64,000 nucleotides of DNA, taken from Candidatus Accumulibacter affinis. Lineage in GTDB: Bacteria > Pseudomonadota > Gammaproteobacteria > Burkholderiales > Rhodocyclaceae. The notes under the pieces are model-generated. The model saw nothing but the letters and a program-made list of their open reading frames with translations. It made no database searches and was not told where the DNA came from. Positions within the stretch are counted from its first letter, which is position 1. Every line of letters begins with the position of its first letter. Of the stretch, positions 19,134-28,341 are shown piece by piece. Where the stretch lies: contig JADJOT010000013.1 of assembly GCA_016713625.1 (NCBI GenBank), positions 116,387 to 180,386 on the forward strand, read 5' to 3'. The position numbers and the translations under genes are program-made.

Positions 19134-20372
19134 ATGCCCGTCAATTACCGCACCCCTTCCCCCGAACAACTCTTCCCGGTCGCTGGCGTTCGTCTCGGTG
19201 TTGCCGAGGCAGGTATCCGCAAGCTCGCGCGAAACGACCTCACCCTGGTCTCCCTCGCTGCGAACGCCAGAGTCGCTGGCGTATTCACCACCAACCGCTT
19301 CTGCGCTGCACCGGTAGTCGTGTGCCGTCGCCACCTCGAACTGGGCAGCGACATACGTGCGCTGGTGATCAATACCGGCGTCGCCAATGCCGGCACCGGC
19401 GAACAGGGCCGGCAAGCGGCGGAACAAAGCTGCGCTGCCGTCGGCGAACTGCTGGGTATCGCAGACCGGCAGGTATTGCCCTTCTCAACCGGCGTCATCC
19501 TCGAACCCTTGCCGGTTGACCGGCTGGTCGCCGGCCTGCCGTCTTGCGTCGCCGATCTGCAGGCGGACCACTGGCACGCCGCCGCACACGCGATCATGAC
19601 CACCGACACGGTCGCAAAAGCGGCTTCGCGACGCCTTGAGGTCAACGGAAGAACGGTCACCATCACCGGCATCAGCAAGGGTGCCGGCATGATTCGGCCG
19701 AACATGGCGACCATGCTCGCGCTGATCGCCACCGACGCCGGTATCGCCACACCCTTGCTACAGGAACTGTTGCACGCCGCCGCCGAGGCTTCGTTCAACT
19801 GCATCAGCGTCGACGGCGACACCTCGACCAATGACTCCTTCGTCCTGATCGCCACCGGGCAGGCGGGCGTCGAGTTTACGGCAGCGGCTGAGCCCGGCTA
19901 CACGGCGCTGCGCGAAGCCGTGATCGCCGTCGCCGTCGAGCTCGCCCAGGCGATCATTCGCGATGGTGAAGGCGCCAGCAAGTTCATCACCATCGCCGTT
20001 GAAGGCGGCCGCAATCGCGACGAGTGCAAGCGCATCGGCTACGCGATTGCACACTCGCCACTGGTGAAGACGGCTTTCTTTGCGTCCGATCCCAACCTTG
20101 GCCGCATCCTTGCCGCGATTGGCTATGCTGACGTTGACGACCTCGATGTGGAGCGCCTGAGCGTCTCCTTGAACAGTGCAGGAACCGAGATTCTGGTCGC
20201 TGAGAAGGGCGGGCGGGCGGCTTCCTACCGCGAGGAGGACGGTGCTGCGATCATGCAACAAGCGGAGATTGGCGTCCGCGTCAGCCTTGGGCGCGGTGTC
20301 GCCAAGGCCACCGTTTATACCTGCGATCTCTCCTACGACTACGTGCAGATCAACGCCGACTACCGCAGCTAG
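19134..20372 (+). CDS. argJ: Bifunctional glutamate N-acetyltransferase / amino-acid acetyltransferase ArgJ
   Basis: ArgJ transfers acetyl from N-acetylornithine to glutamate, closing the arginine acetyl cycle; bifunctional forms also use acetyl-CoA. The 412-residue precursor cleaves itself before the threonine of the motif NMATMLA (near residue 190), leaving Thr as nucleophile. KGAGMIRPNMATML and DGDTSTNDS match the family. ATG 19134 starts the conserved protein; the 19 residues upstream in the open frame are not conserved. argJ near secA is common in betaproteobacteria. Confidence 0.94.
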   Translation: MPVNYRTPSPEQLFPVAGVRLGVAEAGIRKLARNDLTLVSLAANARVAGVFTTNRFCAAPVVVCRRHLELGSDIRALVINTGVANAGTGEQGRQAAEQSCAAVGELLGIADRQVLPFSTGVILEPLPVDRLVAGLPSCVADLQADHWHAAAHAIMTTDTVAKAASRRLEVNGRTVTITGISKGAGMIRPNMATMLALIATDAGIATPLLQELLHAAAEASFNCISVDGDTSTNDSFVLIATGQAGVEFTAAAEPGYTALREAVIAVAVELAQAIIRDGEGASKFITIAVEGGRNRDECKRIGYAIAHSPLVKTAFFASDPNLGRILAAIGYADVDDLDVERLSVSLNSAGTEILVAEKGGRAASYREEDGAAIMQQAEIGVRVSLGRGVAKATVYTCDLSYDYVQINADYRS

Positions 20373-20395
20373 ACTCGAGACTCAATGGCTAGCAG

Positions 20396-20779
20396 TCAAT
20401 GCAGGACGTGCGGAACAGCGAGGGTGAATTCGGGGATTTCCGCCTCGAACTGACGGCCGTCCACTGCCGTCAGCTGGTAGCTGCCACGCATCGTCCCAAC
20501 CGGCGAGTCGAGCTGGCAGCCACTGGTGTAGGAAAACACCTCGCCAGGTTGCAACAGTGGCTGCCGGCCGACGACGCCAAGGCCGCGCACCTCCTGGACC
20601 TCGCCACTGGCGTCGGCGATGATCCAGTGCCGCGAAATCAGCTGCGCCGCCACCGTTCCGACATTCTCGATGGTGATCGTATAGGCAAAAACGTAGTTGT
20701 CCTTCGCGGGATCCGACTGCTCGGCGATGTATTGCGGGAGCGCACTGACAGCGATCTCGTATTTCTTGCTTTCGGCCAT
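20396..20779 (-). CDS. apaG: ApaG/DUF525 protein
   Basis: The 127-residue protein is a fibronectin-III-like beta sandwich. Typical stretches are YTITIENVG, RHWIIADASGEVQEVRG and PGEVFSYTSGC. ApaG is linked to Co2+ resistance and Ap4A levels in enterobacteria, but its biochemistry is not settled. It lies convergent to argJ (23-bp gap) and divergent from rpe. Confidence 0.92.
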   Translation of the reverse strand: MAESKKYEIAVSALPQYIAEQSDPAKDNYVFAYTITIENVGTVAAQLISRHWIIADASGEVQEVRGLGVVGRQPLLQPGEVFSYTSGCQLDSPVGTMRGSYQLTAVDGRQFEAEIPEFTLAVPHVLH

Positions 20780-20925
20780 GTCTGCTCAATGTCGGAACGA
20801 TCGGAACCAGCATTGCACACCAAACCGACGCCGCTGACAAGCTCATTTAAAAACCGGATCGTTCCTCTAAGCCGACGAGCCGATTCACGATAGAATCAAA
20901 GGCAATTTCCGAAGGGGTTCCTGCC

Positions 20926-21615
20926 ATGTACGTGATTGCTCCCAGCATCCTGTCCGCCAACTTCGCCAAGCTTGGTGAAGAAGTCGTCAATGTCATCGCC
21001 GCAGGCGCCGACTGGATTCACTTTGACGTGATGGACAACCACTATGTCCCCAATCTGACCATTGGTCCGCTGGTCTGCGAGGCAATCCGGCCGCTGACGC
21101 AGGCACCGATTGACGTGCATCTGATGGTCAGGCCGGTGGATCGCATCGTCCCCGACTTCGCCAGGGCGGGTGCCAATATCATCACCTTCCACCCCGAGGC
21201 TTCCGAGCATGTGGACCGCACGCTGGCGCTGATCCGTGAGAACGGTTGCCAGGCTGGCCTGGTCTTCAACCCCGCGACGCCGCTCGACTACCTCGATTAC
21301 GTCATGGACAAGGTGGATATCATCCTGTTGATGAGCGTCAACCCGGGTTTTGGCGGACAGAAGTTCATTCCTTCAACGCTGACCAAGCTCGCCGCAGCAC
21401 GCGCCAGAATCGACGCCTACCAGCGCGACAGCGGGCGGCGAATCCGACTGCAGGTAGATGGGGGAGTGAAGGTCGAAAACATTGCCGAAATTGCCCGCGC
21501 CGGAGCCGACGCATTTGTCGCCGGCTCAGCGGTTTTCGGCGCCGGTAACGACAACGATGGCCACCGCTACGACAGCGTCCTCGCAGCGCTGCGTGCGCAG
21601 CTGGCGATGCCATGA
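20926..21615 (+). CDS. rpe: Ribulose-phosphate 3-epimerase
   Basis: Rpe interconverts ribulose 5-phosphate and xylulose 5-phosphate in the pentose phosphate pathway. The 229-residue TIM barrel has HFDVMDNHYVPNLTIGP near residue 35, LMSVNPGFGGQKF near 138 and QVDGGVK near 178. GAAGGGG precedes the ATG. It overlaps gph by four bases, forming the standard rpe-gph-trpE order. Confidence 0.96.
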   Translation: MYVIAPSILSANFAKLGEEVVNVIAAGADWIHFDVMDNHYVPNLTIGPLVCEAIRPLTQAPIDVHLMVRPVDRIVPDFARAGANIITFHPEASEHVDRTLALIRENGCQAGLVFNPATPLDYLDYVMDKVDIILLMSVNPGFGGQKFIPSTLTKLAAARARIDAYQRDSGRRIRLQVDGGVKVENIAEIARAGADAFVAGSAVFGAGNDNDGHRYDSVLAALRAQLAMP

Positions 21616-22298
21616 ATACCTCGGCCTTGGCGGTCCGCGCAGTGCTCATCGATCTGGACGGTACGCTGCTTGACACCGTGCTGGATCTGCATGCCGCGGC
21701 GAACGCCATGCTCGGCGACCTTGGTCGCCCAGTGGTATCGGTCGACTCGATTCGCAGCTATGTCGGGCGCGGTATTGCCAATCTGGTGAAACGCGTACTC
21801 GCCGGCTCGATGGCCGCGGCAGATGATGGAGCGCCTCCACCAGCGGCAGCCCTGGCCAGCTTCAAAAAGCACTACACGACGGAGAACGGTCGCCATGCAG
21901 CTCTTTTCCCTGGCGTCCGCGAAGGTCTTGAAGCCCTCAAGGCACTGGCCCTGCCACTGGGTGTCATCACCAACAAAGCCGAGGCTTTCACTCTGCCGTT
22001 GCTGCAGCGTACCGGACTCTTCCCTTTTTTCGACGTGATCGTCAGCGGCGACGTTCTGCCACGCCCGAAACCGGACCCGATGCCACTGCTCTGGGCTAGC
22101 GGCCGCCTGGCGGTCTCGCCGATCGACGTCCTGATGATCGGCGATTCGGTGCACGATTTTAATGCCGGACGGGCTGCCGGCTGCCACGTCTTTCTCGTTC
22201 CGTACGGCTACAACGAGGGACGTGATGTTCGCGAGTTGGCCTGTGATGGTATAGTTTCGACCCTCGCCGAAGCCGCGCAACGCCTGACGCACGCATGA
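21612..22298 (+). CDS. gph: Phosphoglycolate phosphatase
   Basis: Gph is a HAD-family phosphatase that removes 2-phosphoglycolate formed by DNA repair or oxygenase side reactions. The 228-residue protein has the nucleophile motif LIDLDGTLLDT at residues 13-23, the Lys region VITNKAEAF and the acidic MIGDSVHDF. Its stop codon overlaps the ATG of the trp leader peptide. Confidence 0.94.
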   Translation: MNTSALAVRAVLIDLDGTLLDTVLDLHAAANAMLGDLGRPVVSVDSIRSYVGRGIANLVKRVLAGSMAAADDGAPPPAAALASFKKHYTTENGRHAALFPGVREGLEALKALALPLGVITNKAEAFTLPLLQRTGLFPFFDVIVSGDVLPRPKPDPMPLLWASGRLAVSPIDVLMIGDSVHDFNAGRAAGCHVFLVPYGYNEGRDVRELACDGIVSTLAEAAQRLTHA

Positions 22299-22375
22299 CC
22301 GCACTCCACCACCAACTGCAGCCGGGACCCGCCCACAGGGTAGAGGCCTGGCCCTGGCGAAGCTGGCGCCCTTAG
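22295..22375 (+). CDS. trpL: Tryptophan leader peptide of trpE
   Basis: A 26-codon frame starts at an ATG that overlaps the gph stop (ATGA), so it would be translated by coupling. It ends A-W-P-W-R-S-W-R-P followed by TAG, with three Trp codons at 22349, 22355 and 22364 among the last eight residues. It lies 80 bp upstream of trpE and is followed by overlapping hairpins. This matches ribosome-mediated trp attenuators, in which stalling at Trp codons favours trpE expression. No protein evidence is possible from sequence alone. Confidence 0.72.
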   Translation: MTALHHQLQPGPAHRVEAWPWRSWRP

Positions 22376-22420
22376 GCCGCTTCCTTGCGGCGCCGCGGCG
22401 GGCGTGCATGGCCAGCCCGC
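22365..22420 (+). promoter_or_regulatory. Candidate trpE attenuator: alternative hairpins
   Basis: GGCGCC at 22365-22370, on and just after the last Trp codon, can pair with GGCGCC at 22389-22394. That pairing excludes a second stem, GCCGC (22376-22380) with GCGGC (22387-22391). A third stem, GCGGGC (22398-22403) with GCCCGC (22415-22420), lies downstream. A U-run is absent, so the final hairpin could instead block the trpE ribosome site. Confidence 0.55.
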
Positions 22421-22454
22421 ACCCGTTCTCGCAGTGTTCCCTAGTGGAGTTCCG

Positions 22455-23927
22455 ATGACCGAAGCTTATTTCAATCGCCTGGCTGCCGAAGGCTACAATC
22501 GCATCCCGGTAACCCTGGAGACCTTTGCCGATCTCGATACCCCCCTGTCGATCTACCTGAAGCTGGCCAACGGCCCCTACAGCTACCTGCTTGAATCAGT
22601 ACAGGGTGGCGAGCGCTTTGGCCGTTACTCGATCATCGGTCTGGTGAGCCCCACCCGGATTGTCGTGAATGCGCACCAGGTGCTGGTCCTCAACGGCAAT
22701 CGCATCGCCGAACGCGAAGACGACACCAACCCGCTCGACTTCATCGGCAAGTACATGAAGCGCTTTCGCGCCGCTCCAACCACCGGCCTGCCGCGTTTCT
22801 GCGGTGGCCTGGTCGGCTGTTTCGGCTATGACACCGTCCGCTATATCGAGACGCGGCTGACGCGCTCACAGAAAGCGGACGACCTCGGCATTCCCGACAT
22901 CGTGCTGCTGCTGTCTGAAGAAATCGCCGTGGTCGACAATCTGTCGGGCAAGCTCACCCTCGTCGTCTATGCCGAGCCGGGGGTTCCCGGTGCTTACCAG
23001 AAAGCGCAGGCCAGACTCAGGGAGTTGCTCGCCCGGCTGCGTGAACCGGTTGGCATTCCACCCGAAGCACCGCAATCCTCACAGCCAGCAGCGTCGATGT
23101 TCGGTGAAGCACAGTTCCGGCAGGCGGTGTTGAAAGCCAAGCGCTATATCACCGAGGGCGACATCATGCAGGTGGTCCTTTCGCAGCGCATGAGCAAGCC
23201 GCTCGCCGCCAGCCCGATGGCGCTGTACCGGTCGCTACGCTCACTGAATCCGTCGCCGTACATGTTCTATTTCGACTTCGAGGACTTCCACGTCGTCGGA
23301 GCGTCGCCGGAAATCCTCGTCCGCCTTGAAGGCGACATGGTCACCGTCCGCCCGATCGCCGGCACTCGCCGGCGTGGCGTTTCTTTCGAGGAAGATCAGG
23401 AACTCGCCGCCGAGCTGCTGGCCGACGAAAAGGAACGTGCCGAGCATGTCCAGCTCCTCGACCTCGGTCGTAACGACGCCGGACGGGTCGCTCGCGTCGG
23501 CACCATCAAGCTCACCGAGAACATGATCGTCGAGCGCTACTCGCACGTGATGCACATCGTCTCGAACGTCGAAGCGCGGTTGCGGCCTGAACTCAACGCG
23601 CTCGACGTGCTCAGGGCCACCTTCCCGGCGGGAACCGTCTCCGGGGCGCCCAAAGTCAGGGCCATGGAGATCATCGACGAGCTGGAACCGGTCAAGCGCG
23701 GCATCTATGCCGGGGCAGTCGGCTATCTCGGCTTCAATGGCGACATGGATCTGGCAATCGCCATCCGCACTGCCATCGTCAAGGACGGCCAGCTGCATGT
23801 CCAGGCCGGCGCCGGTATCGTCGCCGATTCGGACCCATGTTCCGAATGGCAGGAAACGCAGAACAAGGCGCGCGCCGTGCTGCGCGCTGCCGAACTGGCC
23901 GAGCAGGGCCTCGACACCCGTATGTGA
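22455..23927 (+). CDS. trpE: Anthranilate synthase component I
   Basis: TrpE makes anthranilate from chorismate with ammonia supplied by TrpG. The 490-residue protein has the feedback-inhibition motif YSYLLESVQGGERFGRYS near residue 38 and the catalytic chorismate-binding domain from about 220 (DIMQVVLSQRM, GASPEILVR, AGTRRRG, TFPAGTVSGAPKVRAMEI). ATG 22455 follows AGTGGAG. TrpG, trpD and trpC, which usually come next, are absent; the next gene is convergent homospermidine synthase. Confidence 0.96.
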   Translation: MTEAYFNRLAAEGYNRIPVTLETFADLDTPLSIYLKLANGPYSYLLESVQGGERFGRYSIIGLVSPTRIVVNAHQVLVLNGNRIAEREDDTNPLDFIGKYMKRFRAAPTTGLPRFCGGLVGCFGYDTVRYIETRLTRSQKADDLGIPDIVLLLSEEIAVVDNLSGKLTLVVYAEPGVPGAYQKAQARLRELLARLREPVGIPPEAPQSSQPAASMFGEAQFRQAVLKAKRYITEGDIMQVVLSQRMSKPLAASPMALYRSLRSLNPSPYMFYFDFEDFHVVGASPEILVRLEGDMVTVRPIAGTRRRGVSFEEDQELAAELLADEKERAEHVQLLDLGRNDAGRVARVGTIKLTENMIVERYSHVMHIVSNVEARLRPELNALDVLRATFPAGTVSGAPKVRAMEIIDELEPVKRGIYAGAVGYLGFNGDMDLAIAIRTAIVKDGQLHVQAGAGIVADSDPCSEWQETQNKARAVLRAAELAEQGLDTRM

Positions 23928-23995
23928 TGACCGGCGGCGCGCCTCCCTGCGGATGCAGCGGCAAGGTTGAGCGCCTGCGTGGTCATCGTCAACGC

Positions 23996-25414
23996 CTAGA
24001 CCACCCGGACATTGCTGAACTGCCATGGATCGGAGCTGTCGATCTCTTCCGGGAACAGGCGCCCGCGCTCCAGCAGCGGGGTCCAGTCGGTGTAGACCCC
24101 GACGACCGGTCCGAGGTAGGGGCTGCAGATCTCGATGATGCGTTCAAAATCCATCGCTTCGGGCTCGATCACCCCGCGATCGGGATTCTCCATCGCCCAG
24201 ATCATTCCGGCCAGCGCTGCTGCCGTGACCTGCAGGGTGGTCGCACTGTTGTGGGGAGCCAGCCGCCTCGCCTCATTGACGCTGAGTTGCGATCCATACC
24301 AATAGGTGTGACGGCCTCCGAGCAGCACCCCCAGCTCATCGACGCCACCCGGCGAGATCTCGTCGATCAGGATGCGCTTGCGCTCCTGCTGGACAAAGTT
24401 GCGGCCGCAGAACTCGTGCAGCGAAAGCACGGCATCGTCGCAAGGGTGATAGGCGTAGTGCACCGTCGGCCGATAGGCCGGCTGACCGCCCTGGCGAACG
24501 GTCAGGTAGTCGGCGATCGAAATGGACTCCCCGTGGGTTATCGCAAACCCATGGAAAGGTCCGGCGAGCGGCGTCCAGCTGCGCACGCGGGTCGCGCATC
24601 CCGGCTGGCGCAAGTAGATCGCCGCCAGCGAACCGCTGACATGCTCCCGACCGTCGGGCGGAAAGTGACGCTCATGCGACCCCCAGCCGAGCTCGCAGGG
24701 TTGCTGCGCCTCACTGACAAAGCCATCGACCGACCAGGTGTTGACGAATTCATTGGGCTGCTTGCGCTGTGGTGAAAGCTGCGTGTCGTGCTCGGCAATG
24801 TGAATGGTCCGCACCTCGAGCCGGCGGGCCAGATCTGCCCAGGCCGCGCCGCTATCTAGTTGGCCTGTATCGATAGCAGCGTCGGCAGCCAGGTTCAGCA
24901 AGGCGCGCTTGACGAAATGCGAAACCAGGCCCGGATTCGCGCCATGCGTCACCACCGCAGTCGGCACTGCCGAATTGCCCTCCTCGCGTAGTGCCAGCAC
25001 TTCTTCGCGGAGGGCGTAGTTAGTGCGCTGCGCCGCTGCGATGGCCGGATTCGTGTAGCCGCCCGGCCACGGCTCAATGCAGGTATCCAGGTACAGCGCG
25101 CCCTTGCTGCGAGCATAGATGATCAGCGCTGCGGACGCGACGTCGACAGCAACGTTGAGCAGGAAGTCGCCGTGGCCCAGCAGGGGATCGAGCAACTGCC
25201 GGTAGTTCTCGGCCAGCAGCGGCGCGACGAGCAAGCGAACGCCGTAAGCCGCTGCCACGGGCCCTCCGTGCGCGTCGGCCGAGACGATCGTGATCGCCTC
25301 CGGCCGCATGCCGATATGCCGCCGGATCAGCGGCAGCAGACCCTGCCCGACACTGCCGAAACCAATGATCACCAGGCGTCCCGGAAAGTGAACAAGAAGC
25401 TGCGGATCGTTCAT
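23996..25414 (-). CDS. hss: Homospermidine synthase
   Basis: The 472-residue enzyme matches the bacterial NAD-dependent homospermidine synthase family, which makes sym-homospermidine from putrescine (or putrescine plus spermidine). The Rossmann motif VIIGFGSVGQGLLP is near residue 15. CIEPWPGGYTNP, THGANPGLVSHF and HNSATTLQVTAAALAG are characteristic. The start is set by GGGAGG six bases before ATG 25414; the open frame from GTG 25420 would leave no spacing. It is the last gene of the minus-strand run behind lon (114-bp gap) and may be connected with the upstream membrane-stress cassette. Confidence 0.92.
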   Translation of the reverse strand: MNDPQLLVHFPGRLVIIGFGSVGQGLLPLIRRHIGMRPEAITIVSADAHGGPVAAAYGVRLLVAPLLAENYRQLLDPLLGHGDFLLNVAVDVASAALIIYARSKGALYLDTCIEPWPGGYTNPAIAAAQRTNYALREEVLALREEGNSAVPTAVVTHGANPGLVSHFVKRALLNLAADAAIDTGQLDSGAAWADLARRLEVRTIHIAEHDTQLSPQRKQPNEFVNTWSVDGFVSEAQQPCELGWGSHERHFPPDGREHVSGSLAAIYLRQPGCATRVRSWTPLAGPFHGFAITHGESISIADYLTVRQGGQPAYRPTVHYAYHPCDDAVLSLHEFCGRNFVQQERKRILIDEISPGGVDELGVLLGGRHTYWYGSQLSVNEARRLAPHNSATTLQVTAAALAGMIWAMENPDRGVIEPEAMDFERIIEICSPYLGPVVGVYTDWTPLLERGRLFPEEIDSSDPWQFSNVRVV

Positions 25415-25528
25415 GCTCACCCTCCCGCGAAATCGGACGTGTGGATCAAGCCTCGCGGCCGACCCGGTCAGGTTCGGCTCCGCCCCGCTTCATTGTCTGC
25501 AGCGCTCGCGCCAGCAGCCCACGCCCTC

Positions 25529-27901
25529 TCACTGCCGCATCGCGTGACGCACCGCATCATCGACGTTCTCCAGAAAGATGAATTCGAGCCTTTCCTTCGC
25601 CTGCAGCGGCACTTCCTCGAGGTCCCGTCGGTTCCGCGCGGGCAACAGCACGCGCTGAATTCCCGCGCGCATTGCTGCCAGCACCTTGTCCTTGATGCCG
25701 CCTACGGGCAGGACGAGTCCCCGCAGGCTGACTTCACCAGTCATCGCGGTATCGTTGCGTACCGGGCGGTCGACAAACAGCGATGCCAGCGCGATGAACA
25801 TCGCCACGCCCGCACTCGGACCGTCCTTGGGGATCGCTCCGGCCGGCACATGCACGTGCACGTTGGTCTTCTCGAAGCTGGCCGCATCGATCCCGAGGTT
25901 CGCGGCGCGCGTTTTCACCAGAGTCAACGCCGCCTGCGCAGACTCCTTCATCACGTCGCCAAGCTGCCCGGTGAGGATCAGTTTGCCGTCGCCGGCGGTG
26001 CGACTCGCTTCAATGAACAGGATGTCGCCCCCGACCGGTGTCCAGGCCAGGCCGGTGGCCACGCCGGCGAGGCCGGTGCGCAGAGCGACTTCGTTATCGT
26101 ATTTGCCCGGCCCGAGGATTGCCGCAAGATCGGATGCTTCAACGCGCAACGCGTGGATCGTTCCCTCGGCAATATTCACCGCCGCGCGGCGACAGACGGC
26201 GCCGATTTCCCTCTCCAGCGAGCGCACGCCGGCTTCACGCGTGTAGTCACGGATGATCGCCAGCAGCGACGGCTCGGTGAACTCGATCTGTTCCTCTCGG
26301 AGGCCATTCTGGATGAGCTGGCGGCCGACCAGATAACGCCGCGCGATTTCCAGTTTCTCCTCCTGTGTATAACCGGGTAACTGGATGATCTCCATGCGAT
26401 CACGCAGCGGGCCGGGAATATTGTCCAGCACATTCGCCGTAGTGATGAACAGCATCCGAGACAGGTCGTAGGGCAAGGCCAGATAGTTGTCGCGGAAGCT
26501 ATTGTTCTGCTCCGGGTCCAGCACCTCGAGCAGCGCCGACGACGGGTCGCCCTGAATACCGGCACCGAGCTTGTCGATCTCGTCGAGCATCATCACGCAG
26601 CCGCGCGATCCGGCCTTGCGAATCGCCTGAATGATGTTGCCGGGCAAGGCGCCAATGTAGGTCCGTCGATGTCCGCGAATTTCGGCCTCGTCATGAACGC
26701 CACCGAGCGACGCACGCACGAACTTTCGCCCCAGCGCCCTGGCGATCGACTGACCAAGCGAAGTCTTGCCGACTCCGGGCGGACCAACGAAGCACAGAAT
26801 GGGCCCATGCCCGCTGGGGTTGAGCTTGCGCACCGCGAGAAACTCGACGATGCGCTTCTTGATCTGTTCGAGGCCGAAGTGATCGGCGTCGAGGATGCGG
26901 CGTGCCTCGGCAATTTCGATGTGATCCGGTTCTGGTTCCTTCCACGGCAACTCGACCAGCCAGTCGAGATAGGCGCGCACCATCGAGTACTCGCCTGAAC
27001 CATCGGACATGCGCTCGAGACGCCGCAGTTCCTTGTTCGCCTGCTTGACCACCTCCTCTGGCATCTCGGCCTCGGCGATGGCTTTGCGCAGCGTCTCCAT
27101 TTCGATGCTGTTGCCGCCATCCCCCTCACCAAGTTCCTTCTGGATCGACTTCAACTGCTCGCGCAGGAGGTATTCGCGCTGGCGCTGATCGATGTTGGCT
27201 TTGGTGCGCTCGTCAAGTTCGCGCGAAAGGCGAAGCACCTCAAGGCGGCCGAGCAGACAGTCGAGCACGACGTCGAGTCGCCGCTGCAAATCCACGCACT
27301 CGAGGACCCGTTGCCGGTCGGCTACCTTGAGCTCGGAGACGCTGGCGACCAGGTCAGCCAAAGCCCCTGCCTGACCAATGCTCTTCACCGCGTTCTGCAG
27401 TTCCTGCGAGGCCTGCGGCAGGAACTGCAGAACCTCCAGCGCGCGCTCCCTGAGCTGGATGATCCTCGCCTCGATCTGGCTGTCGGTCATCTCCGGCTCG
27501 TCGATACGCCCGATGCGCGCCACCAGGAAAGGATAGCCCTGCAGGTACTCGACGATGCGAAAGCGCTGCAGCCCCTGACAAACGATGACATGAGTGTTGT
27601 CGGGCAGGGTAACGTAGCGCAGAATGTTGGCCACCGTACCGACCAGACCAAGATCGTCAGGACCCGGCACCTCGACCTCGATGTTCCTCTGCAGGAGGAT
27701 ACCCACCGCTCGCTCCGTCTTGACGGCCTGCTGCGCCGCGAGCACCGACTGCTCACGGCTGATGGTCAGCGGCAGGATCATGCCGGGAAACAGCACGACA
27801 TTGCGGATCGGCACGATGACCATCGCGTCGTCAGGAATCACCAGCACGCCATCGATTGCGACACGGCGCCCGCTGCTTCCTTCTTGCCAGTCAAGCGACA
27901 T
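25529..27901 (-). CDS. lon: ATP-dependent protease Lon
   Basis: Lon unfolds and degrades damaged or regulatory proteins. The 790-residue protein has the N-terminal substrate domain (PIRNVVLFPGMILPL), AAA+ module with Walker A VGPPGVGKTSLGQS, Walker B CVMMLDEIDKLG, and the protease domain with catalytic Ser in PKDGPSAGVAMF and Lys in GGIKDKVLAAMRAG. ATG 27901 has GGAGAAG upstream; ATG 27913, overlapping the hsp20 stop, has no such site. It is not beside clpPX, the usual lon locus, so a second lon may exist elsewhere. Pairing with hsp20 suggests joint handling of aggregates. Confidence 0.95.
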   Translation of the reverse strand: MSLDWQEGSSGRRVAIDGVLVIPDDAMVIVPIRNVVLFPGMILPLTISREQSVLAAQQAVKTERAVGILLQRNIEVEVPGPDDLGLVGTVANILRYVTLPDNTHVIVCQGLQRFRIVEYLQGYPFLVARIGRIDEPEMTDSQIEARIIQLRERALEVLQFLPQASQELQNAVKSIGQAGALADLVASVSELKVADRQRVLECVDLQRRLDVVLDCLLGRLEVLRLSRELDERTKANIDQRQREYLLREQLKSIQKELGEGDGGNSIEMETLRKAIAEAEMPEEVVKQANKELRRLERMSDGSGEYSMVRAYLDWLVELPWKEPEPDHIEIAEARRILDADHFGLEQIKKRIVEFLAVRKLNPSGHGPILCFVGPPGVGKTSLGQSIARALGRKFVRASLGGVHDEAEIRGHRRTYIGALPGNIIQAIRKAGSRGCVMMLDEIDKLGAGIQGDPSSALLEVLDPEQNNSFRDNYLALPYDLSRMLFITTANVLDNIPGPLRDRMEIIQLPGYTQEEKLEIARRYLVGRQLIQNGLREEQIEFTEPSLLAIIRDYTREAGVRSLEREIGAVCRRAAVNIAEGTIHALRVEASDLAAILGPGKYDNEVALRTGLAGVATGLAWTPVGGDILFIEASRTAGDGKLILTGQLGDVMKESAQAALTLVKTRAANLGIDAASFEKTNVHVHVPAGAIPKDGPSAGVAMFIALASLFVDRPVRNDTAMTGEVSLRGLVLPVGGIKDKVLAAMRAGIQRVLLPARNRRDLEEVPLQAKERLEFIFLENVDDAVRHAMRQ

Positions 27902-27912
27902 GCTCTTCTCCA

Positions 27913-28314
27913 TCAGTGGCGGCGAAGAACGAGGACCAGGCAGCCTTCCTCGATGAATTGTTCGGACAGTCGGTAGGGTCCTGGCGGCAGCGCGATCCTG
28001 CGCTCAAACCGTCCATAGGGGATCTCCAGGCGGTGGATGGCGGCCTGCTGGCAAGCCGATGGTATCGGACGCTCACCACGCACTAGCAAGCCCTGTTCAT
28101 CGAGGAGCACTTCCACCTGCCGGGAATTGACCCCCGGCAGGGCGACCAGCAGTCTGAGTTCGTCGGCATTCTCGTACAGATCCACCGACGGCTCCCAGCA
28201 GGGCAACGATTGCAGGCTTTCGACGGTGAAGAATCGGCGCCGCAACTGCTCTCCTCCCTGCAGCAGATCAAGCGCCTCCGCCCACATCCAGAACCTCTCG
28301 TCACGCGACCTCAT
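27913..28314 (-). CDS. Hsp20/alpha-crystallin family small heat-shock protein
   Basis: The 133-residue protein contains an alpha-crystallin domain (about 45-130): PSVDLYENADELRLLVALPGV, LLVRGER, and YGRFERRIALP. These chaperones hold unfolding proteins for later refolding or proteolysis. ATG 28314 (MRSRDERFWMW) is chosen; upstream GTG codons at 28341 and 28323 are possible. It overlaps the lon open frame by one base (TGATG). I see no sigma-32 promoter or CIRCE directly upstream. Confidence 0.88.
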   Translation of the reverse strand: MRSRDERFWMWAEALDLLQGGEQLRRRFFTVESLQSLPCWEPSVDLYENADELRLLVALPGVNSRQVEVLLDEQGLLVRGERPIPSACQQAAIHRLEIPYGRFERRIALPPGPYRLSEQFIEEGCLVLVLRRH

Positions 28315-28341
28315 AGCTTGCACCCTTGGCGAAACCCTCAC

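Noticed and set aside
23837..24775. 312-residue plus-strand open frame after trpE as a possible trpG
   Set aside because: It has no glutamine amidotransferase motifs and lies antisense to homospermidine synthase.
25172..26380. 402-residue plus-strand open frame opposite lon and hss
   Set aside because: It spans the ends of two well-supported minus-strand genes and their gap, with no motif or ribosome site.
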